Both the position numbers and the translations under genes were made by a program. Source: Dentipellis sp. KUC8613 (taxonomy: Eukaryota > Basidiomycota > Agaricomycetes > Russulales > Hericiaceae). From it: 64,000 nucleotides of DNA. The stretch is from contig NSJX01000002.1 of assembly GCA_002286715.1 (NCBI GenBank), positions 1,350,396 to 1,414,395 on the forward strand, read 5' to 3'. The notes under the pieces are model-generated. The model was not told the DNA's origin. It worked only from the letters and a program-made list of their open reading frames with translations, and did no database searches. Positions 44,452-58,222 of this stretch are shown here, piece by piece; position 1 is the first letter of the stretch; each line of letters begins with the position of its first letter.

Positions 44452-46709
44452 ATGTTTCCCTTCCTCTTATCCCTCCTACCGCTGAGCGTGGTCGCAAGAC
44501 CAGAAAGGCTCATCAGCTCACGCTCGGCTCCCCCGGTCACATATGGTGTCTCCTCCGATCCCACTACTGCCGCCAATCAAACCTTTGACTATATCATCAT
44601 CGGCGGCGGTACCGCTGGGATGACCATGGCAGCGCGTCTGTCCGAGGACCCGAACATCAGCGTGTTGGTAGTCGAAGCTGGTGGAGACGATCGGATGGAT
44701 CCATTCGTTAGCGACGTTTACAAGTTCACTGCGGCATACGGGACACCAATGGACTGGGGTTGGGCTACGGATCAGAATCGGACCATTCATGGGTGCGTCA
44801 GTCGATTTTGCCCTTGTCTAAACAAGCGTCTGAATTTTATGCAGCGGAAGGACGTTGGGTGGCGGTTCGGCGATTAATGGTGCAACATGGACGAGGGGCA
44901 TGAAGGAACAGTATGATTCTTGGTCAAAGTTCCTCGAGCCCTCCGAATCGGATCTAGGGTGGAATTGGGACGGACTTTTCCCTTACATGAAGAAGGTGCG
45001 CTCAGCGGCTGTTTCTTGACCAATCCCAGCCTCATATACCTTGCGGACAGGCGGAAGGCTTCACTCGTCCTAATGAGAATCAACGTTCGATTGGCGCTAA
45101 TGATGTACCAGAGTACCACGGTTTCACCGGGCCTGTTCAATCTACGTTTTCGAAGAAGATGTACGCGGGACCTCAGCAGCCGTACTTTGCGCAAACGGTT
45201 ACAAGCCTCACAGGCCTTAAATTATTGCCAGACATCAATGGCGGTGACTCGCATTGCGTCGCGTTTGTCCCAAGTGTACGTTTTGGTCTTGACTTCGGGA
45301 CATACTTGAGATAACGCTTTTTATCTGCCTAGTCCATGGATCCGCGCAACGGTGACAGTCGCTCGTCAGCCGCTGTGGCCTATCTCTCTCCGGTCGAAAA
45401 GGACCGTAAGAACTGGCTTACCCTGGTCAACCACCAGGTTAGTTCTCCTGCTTCCGACCTTGACGAAAGTGGTTTTCTGATGCTTCAAATTCCCAGGTGA
45501 CTAGTATACTCTTCACACCTAGCAACGCCGGGCTCCAAACCGCAACTGGCGTATACTTCGCTGCAGAGGGCGGGCCTTATTACACCGCAAATGCACGACT
45601 TGAAGTTATACTGTCCGCTGGGGCCATCAACTCTCCAGCTCTTCTCCAGCACTCTGGAATCGGCGATGCCGCACATCTATCTTCCCTTGGCATCTCAACG
45701 GTGATCGATCTTCCTGCCGTGGGACGCAACTTGCAGGAGCAGACAGTTGCCTCGATTGGTGCGAACGGGACAGGGTTTGATGTGGGCGGGATGGGGCCGA
45801 CGAATGTCATCGCGTTCCCAGGCTTGAAGGAGGTCTTTGGCGACAAAGCCGAGAAAGTAGGAAAGGAAATGCTGGGAAACTTGACAGCGTGGGCTCGAGA
45901 TATGGCGGCCAAGGGAGTTGTGATTAGCGCTGAGGCTCTGGAAAAGGAGTACAAAGTGCAGGCGGAACTAATCCTCAATTCGAATGGTGAGTATCGGTGT
46001 TGGAAGTCGTGAAAACTCTCACTGAATCAACACTTTAGCGCCGATCATCGAGTTCCTATACAACACAGGTTTCCCTGGGTGCGTTTTTCCTCTTTGTACA
46101 AGCGGTACTAGCTGATCAGCTTTCAGTGACCTGTCCATTGTCATGTGGCCTTTGCTCCCGTTCAGTCGGGGTAGGGTCTTTATAACTGTACGAGCCCTCC
46201 ATCTTATATTCGCCCGTCAGCTGACAATAATGTTACTCTTTTGTCAGTCGACCGACCCCTTCACCAGGCCTCAAGTAGATGTCAACTACTACAGCATTCC
46301 GTTTGATCTACAGGTCAATGTCGCTGGCGCGACATTAGCGCGCAAGATCCTCCAATCTCCGCCCCTTAGGTCCATTCTCTTCGCTCATTTACCTGTTCCT
46401 TGAAATCTGACATTCAATGGAAGTAACCTTTACGTCGCTGAAACTGTCCCTGGGTTAAATATCGTTCCCGCCGATGACCCTTTCGATGCGTGGGCGGATT
46501 GGTTGAAGTCTACCTTTGGCGCGAACTCTCACCCGATGGCAACTACAGCACTGGGAAGTGTCGTAGACGGGCGCTTACGGGTCCGTGGAACGACGAACTT
46601 ACGAGTGGTGGACGCTGGTATCATACCGCTGCAATTCAGTGGGCATTTGCAGAGTACGATCTATGGGCTGGCGGAGAAGGCGGCTGATATTATAAAGAGA
46701 GGATTGTAA
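44452..46709 (+). CDS. Secreted GMC oxidoreductase (glucose/aryl-alcohol oxidase superfamily)
   Basis: FAD enzyme that oxidises alcohols or sugars, often making H2O2. Nine exons: 44452-44792, 44845-44995, 45051-45275, 45333-45437, 45497-45986, 46039-46078, 46127-46187, 46248-46369, 46424-46709, coding 606 residues. A signal peptide ([15 protein letters not shown]) is followed by the FAD fold [20 protein letters not shown] (about residues 46-65), [23 protein letters not shown] and [17 protein letters not shown]. The active-site His548 in [12 protein letters not shown] and His586 in QFSGHLQST are in place. The substrate class cannot be fixed by eye; the length and GMC pattern fit glucose oxidase or aryl-alcohol oxidase relatives of decay fungi. 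Confidence 0.92.
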
Positions 46710-47058
46710 TGTCTTCCGGTCATTCGAATGGAGATTATCCCTTGGTGCCATTTTCTTTATACTTCATGTTTGATTGCATCGTAAAGCGATCACTCTAACT
46801 GCCTGAATATAATACCGTCGTCTGTCGAGCTGGTTCAAGAACGTACCCGCGGCCAGTCCCGGCCCGTCCGAGCCGCCGTTCTGGCAAGTTCCGAGAACAA
46901 CGTAAGCGAATGTGGTCATAAGAATTGTATGGCTCAACCCGCAGCAACTTCAAGCAAGCAGCTTAGACTCTAACCGCCACCATCTACACTCATTCCCGCA
47001 GTTCGATTCTGTACAATCTTGGTCACGAACATATTATCCTGATAACCCACAGGACAGG
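46710..47058. other. Intergenic, SERINC promoter
   Basis: 3' flank of the GMC gene and promoter of the SERINC gene. No gene seen. Confidence 0.5.
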
Positions 47059-48955
47059 ATGGGTCTCCTGCTCTCTCTGCCATTTGCGGGTGCCTTGGGC
47101 ACCGTTGCCTCGTCTTGCCTTGCAGGACTGGCCTTCTGCTTCACTTCAACAGCAGGTGAGATTCGTCTGTCTTCGCAGATGCCAACAAGCTTAAACTGAA
47201 TTTTCCGTAGCATCAATGTTTTGCAAGTCATGTAACTGCAATTCTTCCATCGCAACCCGTGTCGGCTTTGCGGTATGTCGACCGCTGCTTGTGCAACATT
47301 ATCTCTGACAATGGCCGCTTCTTTTCCAGATGATACTCCTTCTGAATTCCATGCTTGCATGGCTTATGAAGACTCCGTTTATGATGCACAATATTGAGAA
47401 ATGGAGTTATGACTACATCAAGATGGACTGCGAAGGAGACAAGTGTTATGGTGTGCTTGCGGTACGTCATCGACCTCAGTGATATCGGGACGGTTCTGAT
47501 GTTCGCATAAAGGTCCATCGAATTTGCTTTGCTCTTACTCTGTTCCACACCCTCCTGAGCATAGCGTTGGTCGGCGTGAAGGACACGAGAGACAAGCGAG
47601 CAGCTATCCAGAATGGGTGAGCATGCAGTGATCATCGTTTTGTTTCAAGTTACTTAACGCCAACATAGGTGGTGGGGCCCCAAGGTTCTTCTGTGGCTCG
47701 TGCTCGTGGTGGTTACGTTCTTCATCCCGAATGGCTTCTTTATGGTCTGGGGCAACTACATATCCATGATCGGCGCAACGCTCTTCATCCTCCTCGGTCT
47801 TGTGCTCCTTGTCGACTTCGCTCATTCGTGGTCGGAAATGTGCCTTGATAACTGGGAGAACTCACCCAACTCCAACCTTTGGCAGTGGATTCTCATCGGT
47901 TCGACTGCAGGGATGTACATCGCCACCATTGCCCTCACCGGCGTGCTCTATGCCTTCTTTGCTAGCTCCGGCTGCACCCTCAACCGTTTCTTCATCTCGT
48001 TCAATCTCGCTATGTGCATCCTCATCACGATCATATGTATCCACCCCGTCGTACAAGAACACAACCCTCGCTCTGGGTTGGCGCAGAGCGGCATGGTGGC
48101 TGCGTACTGCACGTATCTCATCATGTCTGCCGTGGGTAATCACACCCATGAAAAATGCAATCCTCTCCGCTCCGGTACGGCTGTTGGCACGCGGACCACT
48201 ACAGTTGTGCTCGGCGCAGCATTCACATTCGTTGCAATTGCGTACTCAACGACGCGTGCGGCGACGCAGAGCAGGGCCCTTGTAGGCAAGAAGGGCAATG
48301 GTCCTGTGCACCTGCCAATTGACCCGGAGGTGGGACATGAAGTCAGTGTCGTGAACACGCAGCCCAGCCGGACCGATACGCCCAGATATCAGGCGCTGTT
48401 AGCGGCTGTCGAAGCTGGGTGAGTGGCCTAGGCATGTTTCTCATACAATGCACTGATTTGTATCAAGTGCCATCCCTGCATCCGCGCTCGATGAAGAGGA
48501 GGACGATGATGACGAAGAGGAAGTTGGCGAGATGCGAGATGACGAGCGCACTGGAACGCGCTATAATGTGCGTACGCCTTGTTTGCCCACTGACACCTCT
48601 CACCTGTGATTCTAGTATACCTGGTTCCATGTCATATTTGCCATGGCCGCGATGTACGTAGCAATGTTACTTACAGACTGGTATGTGTTTCGCCCGCCAT
48701 CCTTCTTGCACAATCTCACGCCATCTGCAGGAACGTGGTCAAGGTGACCGACTCGCCCTCTGACGACGGGGACGACGTGTACATCGGCCGATCCGAGACC
48801 GCGATGTGGATGCGCGTCGTCAGCTCATGGGTCTGCATTCTACTCTACATCTGGAGCTTGCTCGCACCTGTGATTATGCCTGACCGGTATGTATTTGACG
48901 TCGTTGCCCTACCAGCGCACATGCTAATAGTCTTCTTTCTAGATTCTCAGACTGA
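47059..48955 (+). CDS. SERINC-family membrane protein (TMS1/TDE1)
   Basis: Multi-pass membrane protein; animal relatives act in lipid scrambling or serine-lipid handling, and yeast Tms1 sits in the vacuole. Nine exons, 47059-47155, 47211-47272, 47330-47461, 47513-47616, 47669-48418, 48468-48567, 48616-48680, 48731-48886 and 48943-48955, code 492 residues. The family start LPFAGALGTVASSCLAGLAFC, the Cys-rich CKSCNCNSS loop, the VGVKDTRDKRAAIQNGWWGPK loop, NPLRSG and the end YIWSLLAPVIMPDRFSD are all present. About ten hydrophobic segments are visible. An acidic loop (LDEEEDDDDEEE) lies before the last two. The last exon is only 13 bases. Confidence 0.95.
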
Positions 48956-49531
48956 TGACATATATATATATATATTCGTGGATGATGTACTGTATGGACA
49001 GATGCAATAATGCCATCTTGGATTCCTCTTGTTTACCCAGTGATCGTATCGTGGTCTTGCACCTGCACAGACAAACGGTACCCATCAGTCAACACTAAAC
49101 CAAACCCGAGGCGCTTGTCGGCAAATAGCACGCTCCCCAGACCTAACGACGAGTATGCGGTAAATTCAACGTATTTTCCGAGATATACCATCTGCACCCA
49201 GTGCAAGCATCAAAATTAATCGACGTTGGTTCACACCGGTAGGTCTATCTACAAGGGAGATCGCAAGTCAGTGCCGTACTGTACCGACTTTGTTGCAGTC
49301 GCAGGTGATTGCCCGTGAATATGGCCCTAAATCCATTCTTATTGAAGGTTGCATAATTGTACAATCGTCTGGCGACAACATCATTTCAAAGCGAGTGAGA
49401 CAGCGATTGAAGAACGCTGGCAGTGACTGCGTCCAAATCGAGTGTGGTGTAGTAGTTCGTACGTACGTACACGTAAGCTCGCAATATGGAGGCTCGCACT
49501 GGCAGCTCACGGCTACTTACCCCCATCTTGA
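48956..49531. other. Intergenic with short AT run
   Basis: No gene. A TA dinucleotide run of about 16 bases begins near 48960, in the SERINC 3' region; the right side is the promoter of the F-box-like gene. Confidence 0.5.
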
Positions 49532-50794
49532 ATGGTTTCACTTCCCTCCGATTTGTTGTTAATCATATTCGAAGAGCTAACCTATGAACCTACCAGGACT
49601 CTCAAAATAGGGTATGAGCCGTTTACGGAAGATGAACACATCTCGCCTATCAGTGCACAAGCAGCTGAACGGATGCAGAGCAAGTGCAATATCGTCCTCG
49701 TTTGCAAAGCCTGGCGGCGTGCCGCTTTGCATGTACTCTACGAAATCCTTTTCATAGACAGCGGAGCGCGCGCTCAGAGGATCTACGATGCCCTTGAGCT
49801 CACCGCGGAGCCCTCTGCACATGGAGATGGTGTAGTGAACCGTGGTGCCTTCGTCCGCCAAATCTACATCTGCGCACAATGGGAAGATTGGCGCTTCGTT
49901 GACCAAGGGATGTCTGTCTACCATGTTCCACGCATCATACAGCACTGTCCAAACCTCATCATCTTCTCCTACCGCATCCGCTCCTCCGATGCCGTATTAT
50001 ACCCCGCCTTCAGGTCAATTGTGGAGTCAGATGCCGCCCAGAGCCTCCTCAGGCTCGACTTGGGAGACCACCTCAACGGTTCCCATCTTAAAAGTGGGGA
50101 GAGGGGGACTGGCAGCTTGCCAAATTTGGAGACGCTCGTCTTGCCGCCGGAAGTCGATGGTCCTTTAAAATTAAGAACCAGGAAACAGATCTACGCCCCA
50201 AACCTTCGAACCCTGGTACTTTCGTGGGAGATGTACACATTGCTGATATCCGATGCATCCCGATTTGATTTTCCCAAGCTGCGGTGGATCCATATCCTTC
50301 CCATTCGTGCAATGCCACCAACCAACTTTTTTGCAGTCGGAACACCAGCGAACTTCCGAACTATGAATGACAAGGTCGTGTCCATCGGGTTCCATCAGCC
50401 CTCGTCATGGACATCCTCCGCCCTCTGCGCCTCTTTCGATCTTCTCACGCACTTCCCGAATGTGAAGCACGTCATGCTCAGAGTCTTGAGCATAGAGACG
50501 CCTGAGCGCTGCCTACAGCATCCTTCAATTACGTGCATCGCGCTGCGCCCAGCTTATTACTCTGCGCGCGTCTCTACCCCGAGGCAGACGCAGAGGGCAA
50601 TCCGAAGTACCCTCGCTAAAATCGATGGGATCATTGAGGTTCTGCTCGTAGGCCATTTTCCGCAGCTTCGGAGGATAGAAATTGTAGGACCTTATCGCGG
50701 TACATGTGCCAACAGCCAAGAGTGGAAGAACGGATGGGTAAAGCGACTAGGAGAAAGGCGGATCGACTTCGAAATTAGGCGACTTCCAGAGTAG
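49532..50794 (+). CDS. F-box-like protein, single exon
   Basis: Likely SCF-type substrate receptor. One exon of 420 residues. The N-terminus MVSLPSDLLLIIFEELTYE is a clear F-box start, and CNIVLVCKAWRRAALHVLYE completes the motif. The rest shows the irregular strands common in basidiomycete F-box proteins (LPNLETLVLPPEVDG, APNLRTLVLSWEM, FPQLRRIEIVGPY). Target unknown. It is unrelated in detail to the F-box-like protein near 31 kb. Confidence 0.82.
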   Translation: MVSLPSDLLLIIFEELTYEPTRTLKIGYEPFTEDEHISPISAQAAERMQSKCNIVLVCKAWRRAALHVLYEILFIDSGARAQRIYDALELTAEPSAHGDGVVNRGAFVRQIYICAQWEDWRFVDQGMSVYHVPRIIQHCPNLIIFSYRIRSSDAVLYPAFRSIVESDAAQSLLRLDLGDHLNGSHLKSGERGTGSLPNLETLVLPPEVDGPLKLRTRKQIYAPNLRTLVLSWEMYTLLISDASRFDFPKLRWIHILPIRAMPPTNFFAVGTPANFRTMNDKVVSIGFHQPSSWTSSALCASFDLLTHFPNVKHVMLRVLSIETPERCLQHPSITCIALRPAYYSARVSTPRQTQRAIRSTLAKIDGIIEVLLVGHFPQLRRIEIVGPYRGTCANSQEWKNGWVKRLGERRIDFEIRRLPE

Positions 50795-51273
50795 GCGTTG
50801 TCTCGTACATTTGCAGTAGGTGCACGATTGTTGTTTCAGGTCTTCAAGGATTTTTGTTGTTGAATACTGTCAGGACCTCCAATAGCGCTCAGATTTGACA
50901 AATTCCTTCTCTCCTCGAGTTTCTTGACCACCTTTTCACTTCTTCTAGGCGTACGATGGTTGTTGATTGTCACTATATCCGATATGCCTTAGCTACTGAC
51001 TGGTGGATACCTTCCGGCTTCGCATTACGAATCAATGAAATGAAATATCTATATGTCGACGGTAATTCAACAACGAGACAATGAAAATTCGATGAGCCTA
51101 TCAAGAGACTGACGATCAAGTAAGGAGTCGATATAAAAAATGAGAGGTAAAATGAAGCCAAGTCCGTCGAGAAGTGATCCGTGTGGGACAGATAAAGAAC
51201 AACTCCCAGCAATCTGCTCGGGCGAGGATCATCGACTAGAGGATGATACGTCCCTGCTGAATGAGGGGCACTA
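50795..51273. other. Convergent intergenic region
   Basis: Between the stops of the F-box-like gene (+) and the 230-residue gene (-). No gene seen. Confidence 0.5.
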
Positions 51274-52236
51274 CTAGTCGTCATCACCGTCTTCAGATTC
51301 GCTCACGGGCAGGGGTTCCGGGGTTGGTTGCAAGGCTTGAGCTATCCGTGTCATGACCTCACCCAGAGTGGGCAGTGAGGGTACCCCTTCGGGAAACAGC
51401 TTATTGAGGCCTTTGATAATGGATGGTGCCCAGGAAAACACGGCTGCGATATTGGTCTCATAGAAGCTAATGAACAAAGTGGCGGGAAACAGCTAAACAA
51501 GGATGGTGAATTCCGTAAGAGGGTTTTCATGAAGATAAAATGCTAGAACAGGACATACCGCCATACGGGTCATAATGACATAGGTCGTATTGAACAAAGT
51601 GAGGATCCAGCTCAACGGGAGCAGGGACACCAAGAACATGCGAGAGGCAAAGGCGCGAACTTGACCTACGCTAGCCACAAGCCGGTCCTGAAAGGGTCCA
51701 GCATCGCTCTTCACCAACGGGGTGAGGTAGGGGAGTCGCGTGTCCGGGAGATTGGACAAAAAGGCGATCTTGGTGGCTGGTAATTCGGGGGCCGGTGTGT
51801 TTGCCTAAAAGACCGGAGGGACAGTCCATAACAAGAGCGATTTGCACAAAAAGGACACGCACGTCTTCAGCGCTTTGCATATTGGCGAATAGAGATCCAA
51901 CGCCGATTGCCTGCGCTGCATTCTCAAGAAGCTGCTCGAAGGCTTTCACGGGTGCTTCAAGCATCGCCTCAAGAGCCTCCTACGCGTGGTCGAGGTCGAG
52001 GAGCCAGGGGTTGCTCAGTGACAGTCAACAGTGAGAAGCGCAGCAACACTTACCGGTGATAAGGAAGCATCAGAACCGGTCTGTTGGAGTCCAGGATCGA
52101 CTTTCTTGGACTCTGCTGCTGCAGCTGCCGATCCCTGCGTGGCAGATTTCTTGCCCTGATCCCGTTATGCGGGAGTAAGATAAGCAACTGATGCAGGATG
52201 GTGAATCGGGTGTTTCGCTGGCCCTACCTTGTTCAT
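51274..52236 (-). CDS. Unknown 230-residue protein with membrane segment
   Basis: Not recognised. Five exons from the start, 52228-52236 (9 bases, MNK only), 52054-52155, 51863-51979, 51559-51804 and 51274-51492, join in phase to 230 residues. The N-terminus is Ala/Ser/Lys-rich. A helical block EALEAMLEAPVKAFEQLLEN is followed by LSNLPDTRLPYLTPLVKSDA and a hydrophobic segment (ASRMFLVSLLPLSWILTLF, continuing into FPATLFISFYETN). The end is acidic (SESEDGDDD). All four introns have good GT-AG signals. A membrane-associated protein is likely. The tiny first exon is the weakest part of the model. Confidence 0.65.
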
Positions 52237-52845
52237 GGTACTCAATGAGATTATTGGGGTTGTTATTGTCAGTGTCTAGGGCAGCCCCCTATTTATTGAA
52301 AGGCGACTATCTCAGAAGACGTACAATGTCAGAAAAAAATCACATGGTTATGCCTCAAGCCATCCAGGCGGACCCTCACATCTGTCACAGAAGAATGGGC
52401 ATGGAAGAGGCCGCCCTGCGCGCTCGCAATAGAAGACGGTTGAGATGCGAATAATCCATGATGACGCCGCCGAGCGAGCTTCCCTTGGGACCTGCACTTT
52501 GGATCTGAGCTGGCAAGAATCACAAGGAAATGCTCATATCAGCACCCAAGACACGAGCGAGAAGCAAACCGACGACGAAGCTGAGGCTTGAACCGAGATA
52601 AACTCTTCGGTGCGTACTGCGATGTCAGACTGTAGAATGTAGCTTAAAATTTCCGACAATGGCGCTCAAGTCGCGCGTGATTGTCCTCTAGCGCTCGCGC
52701 CCTGAAGTGTCCATTAAATGATACAGATGTGTTTCATGTACTGAGAAGAGGTAGAACCCAGATAAAAGCTAACATGAGTGCCTTATATCGTTAGTTCCAC
52801 CACCCGACTACAGAGATACATGGAACACTCACGTATACGACCGTT
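52237..52845. other. Intergenic region
   Basis: Promoter side of the 230-residue gene and 3' flank of the channel gene. No gene seen. Confidence 0.45.
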
Positions 52846-55800
52846 CTACAGGGTATCATGCCGCACAGTATGCCCCGGACTGCCAACCTCATTCCTCATG
52901 CCCCTCGTCAGCATCATCAACAGTCCCTCAATCCTTGCCTGGCGCTCCTGCAGCTCGCGCATCTCGTCCTTGAGCTTCGCCACCGGCAGCCCGCGCACGT
53001 CCTCCAGTAGCTCTTCCATGCGTCTGACGCCCTCCTCCACGCGTTCCATTCGTTCCTCGCTCGCTGCCGAATCGGGTTCTCTGCGAGGTGCCGTAAACAA
53101 GCGAGCCAGCGGGCTCCGAGGACCAAGCGAGGGCACTTCGGCTGCGCTCTCGCGCGCGACGGCGCCAGGGCGTAGACTTGAATGTCGCATGCGTGGCGAG
53201 CCGAGTGGGGAGCGCCCTCCCGGAGGGCGCGGGAGGCTTGCAGGCCGGCGTCGGCGGTCAGCATTGTGCTCCGGCGTGCGAAGCACATTCGGGGGCGCCT
53301 CGGATCTGGCAGTGGGCGGCGTACGCATGCCATTACCATTGCCGTTGCCGTTTTCTCTGCTGGTCCAGCTGCGCACGCCGATGAAGCGGTCGTCATCGTC
53401 GTCGGTGAAGAGATGGACGTCGCCGTCGTCGAGTTCCATTTCCACGTCGAACATGGCCTCGTAGATGTCGTTTGCGTCCGTGCCCATGATAGCTTCCAGA
53501 ATAGGGATAGACTTGAATGGACGGGGGAGCGAGTTGTATATTGAATATGCGGCCGCTTGTGTGGAGTGCAGGAGTGAGGAATTTGGGCGGAGGTACCTCT
53601 CGTATACTGTGATCGTGATTAGTATTGGGAATGACTGGGATAAGTCAGCGTCAGTGATAGCAGTGTATCATACTAGACAGCAGCTCTTACAGTCAGTCGG
53701 ATCATGAAGACATTGGCAGAATGGAAAAGACGAGGGGTGAGTACATATTTTGCTGGCCACAGGATCACGAACGCCAGAAGGTTGAATGGCGGCTGATAGC
53801 TGAAGAGGGCGTCCGATTTCATTCTGCGAAGATCATGGGCATGAGCAGCAGGGCGAGAATGGACCAAGAAATCACACGCACCCCTCCAGCGTGTTGATAG
53901 TGAATTGGAACAGATACTAGATGAAACATGGGTTTGTCGACAAACTGGACGGCGGAATGAGCTCACCTCCTGATTAGCATTCTAAGTTTCAAGTTAGCGC
54001 CAGACATTCACTAATCAGATGTGCCTCTACTCACAGCATCGATTCTTGCGAAGGTGTTCGAGAGGATCGAGATTAGGACTGACGGACATCGCTGAGAAGT
54101 TGAGCAAAACAATAAGAATCCCATCCGATCACGCACTGGTGAGCAAAAGCGTATTGCTTAACGCCGCGAAGCCGGTCATGAGGATAGGGCCAAAGAATGG
54201 GTGGAACGAGGAAGCCTGTCCGAAAGACAAATAGGTGTTCCCGAACCAGATCTGCACCATCAGCCAGGCGATCGCTTTGACAGTCCACGTCCCGGAGGCC
54301 AGCCGCCAAAGCGTGAAGAGGAGCCCGGAGAAACAGATCGCGGCGATTCCCATGAAGAACACGAATTCTGCTATCATGCCGCGCAGAGCTCTATTGTTTC
54401 GCAACGACCCCAGAATAAGTTCGTGCGGAGGCCGCATCAGAGGATGACTTACAGCACTACGACGTTATTGGAGACCACGAAGAAGGCTAGTCTTGGCGCG
54501 AGTTAGTTTTGGCGCCTAAGCAAGGCGCGGGACCGACGTACCGGGGGAAGAGGATGCACGCGCCACATGCGAGGATGTCGAAGCCCCACGCGGAGGCAGA
54601 AGCTGCAAAGACAATTGGGAGGTATCCAGATAAGATCAAGGAGAGAGCCTGAAACTTACGGCTGTCGATCAGCAGACCTCTGATCCGAAGTATCAGGTAG
54701 AGCAGAAAGATTATGACGAAAGATGTGTCGAAGACATTCCACATCTAGAGTCCCTCGGTGTCAGTTCTGGAGAGGGGTCGGAAGACCTCACTTACGTTTG
54801 CGATATAGACTGGTCCAGGGGGGATAGGAAGTCAGCATGTGAACAGGGCAATGTGCGATGTTCGCACTTACTTCCCCAGCCATGCTCTTTAGATGCAGTA
54901 TACTCTTCCAGGGCGAATGCTGTCGCGAAGAGGATGAACGTCAATTCGAAAGGGTGTAGTGCCTTCGTGTCCTGATCTACAAAGTTCTCAGTGAACATGC
55001 GGAGCCAATGACTGTAAGACGCGACTCACATGCAAGGCAAAGTACGAAGGTAATCAAAAGAAGCGCGAAGTTGAGGAACTCAAGCAATGCGCCGTATCTT
55101 GGAACGCGTAATCTAAAAGGAGCTGAGGAGTGTTCGAAGCAATAAGAGCAAACTGTTATACCTGTAATGGTTCAGCCATGGCGCATTCCTGCTGTCATAT
55201 ATTTCGATAGAACGCTGCTTGTAATTATCGGCAACAATAGATCTATTGGCGGTGGCTGAATATACGACACGACCAGCGTAGATGTCGTTGACGACTGTTT
55301 GTACCATAGGCGAAGCGATGAAAGCTTTTGCGCGAGTCTCTATGGCCATCTTCGACCGAGTTAGGGTAGGCCTTGAAACCGCCGATGTCACACACCTCGA
55401 GTGCAGATTGCGGATCATCCATCTCGTCATCGTCACTGCCACCTAGGATACTGTGAACATCATGCACAACTGTTTCAGGTGCACCAGCAAGGGGGCTCCA
55501 GCTGGTCGTTAGAACGGAGACCAGCTGCAACTGATTGTTCGCAAAGTGGTTCACGAGCTTCATAGCCAGAATTTCGCACAGGCACGCTCGTGAGAGGCTG
55601 ACCCCCGAGTAGGCTAGGTCATCTTCTGCGGCTGCCAGGAAGTGCGAGCGCACAACGAGGGCTGCGTATACAACTGAAGGATTCTGCAGACGCGCATACT
55701 TGAAAACCAGGGGACGAACGATAGCGAAGTTGATGTCAGATGCGGTGAGCTGGCTGCAGTGCTGTCAGTGAAACGTAGACATGCGGGCATGGCGGACCCT

Positions 55801-56059
55801 TACTCCCAACTCAAAGCACTGTCTAAGAGACGTCAGGGCTTCAGCGCACAACTGACCAGCGCCTGGGAGACGATGACACACCTATGTTTTTCTGATTCGG
55901 CGCGCCTCGAGTTCTTAGAGTCTATTGTTTTCAAGAAGCATCGGAAGCACTTACGGTAACATCTCTTCGGAGATGGACGATGAGAGGAAAAACCTTGGTG
56001 CGACTGAGGTCCTCTTGGCTGGGCGAGAGCAAGCGAATGGCTTGGTCCTCGGCGTCCAT
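52846..56059 (-). CDS. TRP-like vacuolar calcium channel (Yvc1 family)
   Basis: Cation channel expected in the vacuole membrane, releasing Ca2+ under stress. Seventeen exons in phase from the ATG at 56059 (55955-56059, 55882-55921, 55804-55822, 55396-55753, 55162-55349, 55030-55112, 54872-54976, 54796-54809, 54660-54744, 54542-54602, 54453-54491, 54137-54390, 54035-54078, 53967-53981, 53882-53916, 53691-53823, 52846-53634) give 788 residues. The cytosolic N-terminal domain contains RPLVFKYARLQNPSVVYAAL and SLSRACLCEILAMKLVNHF. Membrane helices include FVIIFLLYLILRI and FVFFMGIAAICFSGLLFTLW; the pore region is MVQIWFGNTYLSF, followed by LISILSNTFARIDANANQE, like fungal Yvc1. The tail has an acidic patch (MELDDGDVHLFTDDDDD), a disordered Arg/Pro stretch and a coiled coil. 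Confidence 0.92.
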
Positions 56060-56564
56060 TCGAATGGTTGTGTCCAAAGGCTGGCAAGGCCGCTCCGGCC
56101 ACACTCAAGCGCCACAGCATCGGGCAGGCCATAGCGACGATCAGACTGGTCCGGGGACCGTGGACCCACAGACTGTGGGACCGGGTTACGGTAGAGTTCG
56201 GGTGAACGGATTGAGTTTAGCGGGGAAGCGGTAAGCGAGATATCGTCGAGGACGCAGAACAAATAGAGCGTGGGGCGTCCCATCTCACCCGCTTTCGCTT
56301 CGTCTTCTTTCTTATTGTCTTGCACAGACCACCTGAGGATGTTAGCTCGGACATCACAGCTATCTTTACATCGCCGCACGGCTCCGCGCTTGTCTTATTG
56401 TGAAGGGACACGCGGCACGGACCGATCAAGGGACGGATTGCCTTGAAGAGTACAATGTCGGTAAGGCGCCGTTCTCAGCTTGCTTTCTCCTCTCCCTTGT
56501 TCTTTTGCTTTTAAGTCCCCCTTCCCGTACCATACTTTGTCACCCCCTCTCCATCCTATGTACC
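56060..56564. promoter_or_regulatory. Divergent promoter of the Yvc1-type channel and YANK kinase
   Basis: 505 bases between the two start codons; no gene is supported inside it. A short upstream ATG frame lies near 56455 before the kinase. Confidence 0.45.

Positions 56565-58222
<1,658 letters not shown>

Noticed and set aside
54060..54140. Earlier acceptor at ttctcag in the channel gene
   Set aside because: It leads to a short out-of-family end; the acceptor ccgtcag gives the conserved LISILSNTFARID.
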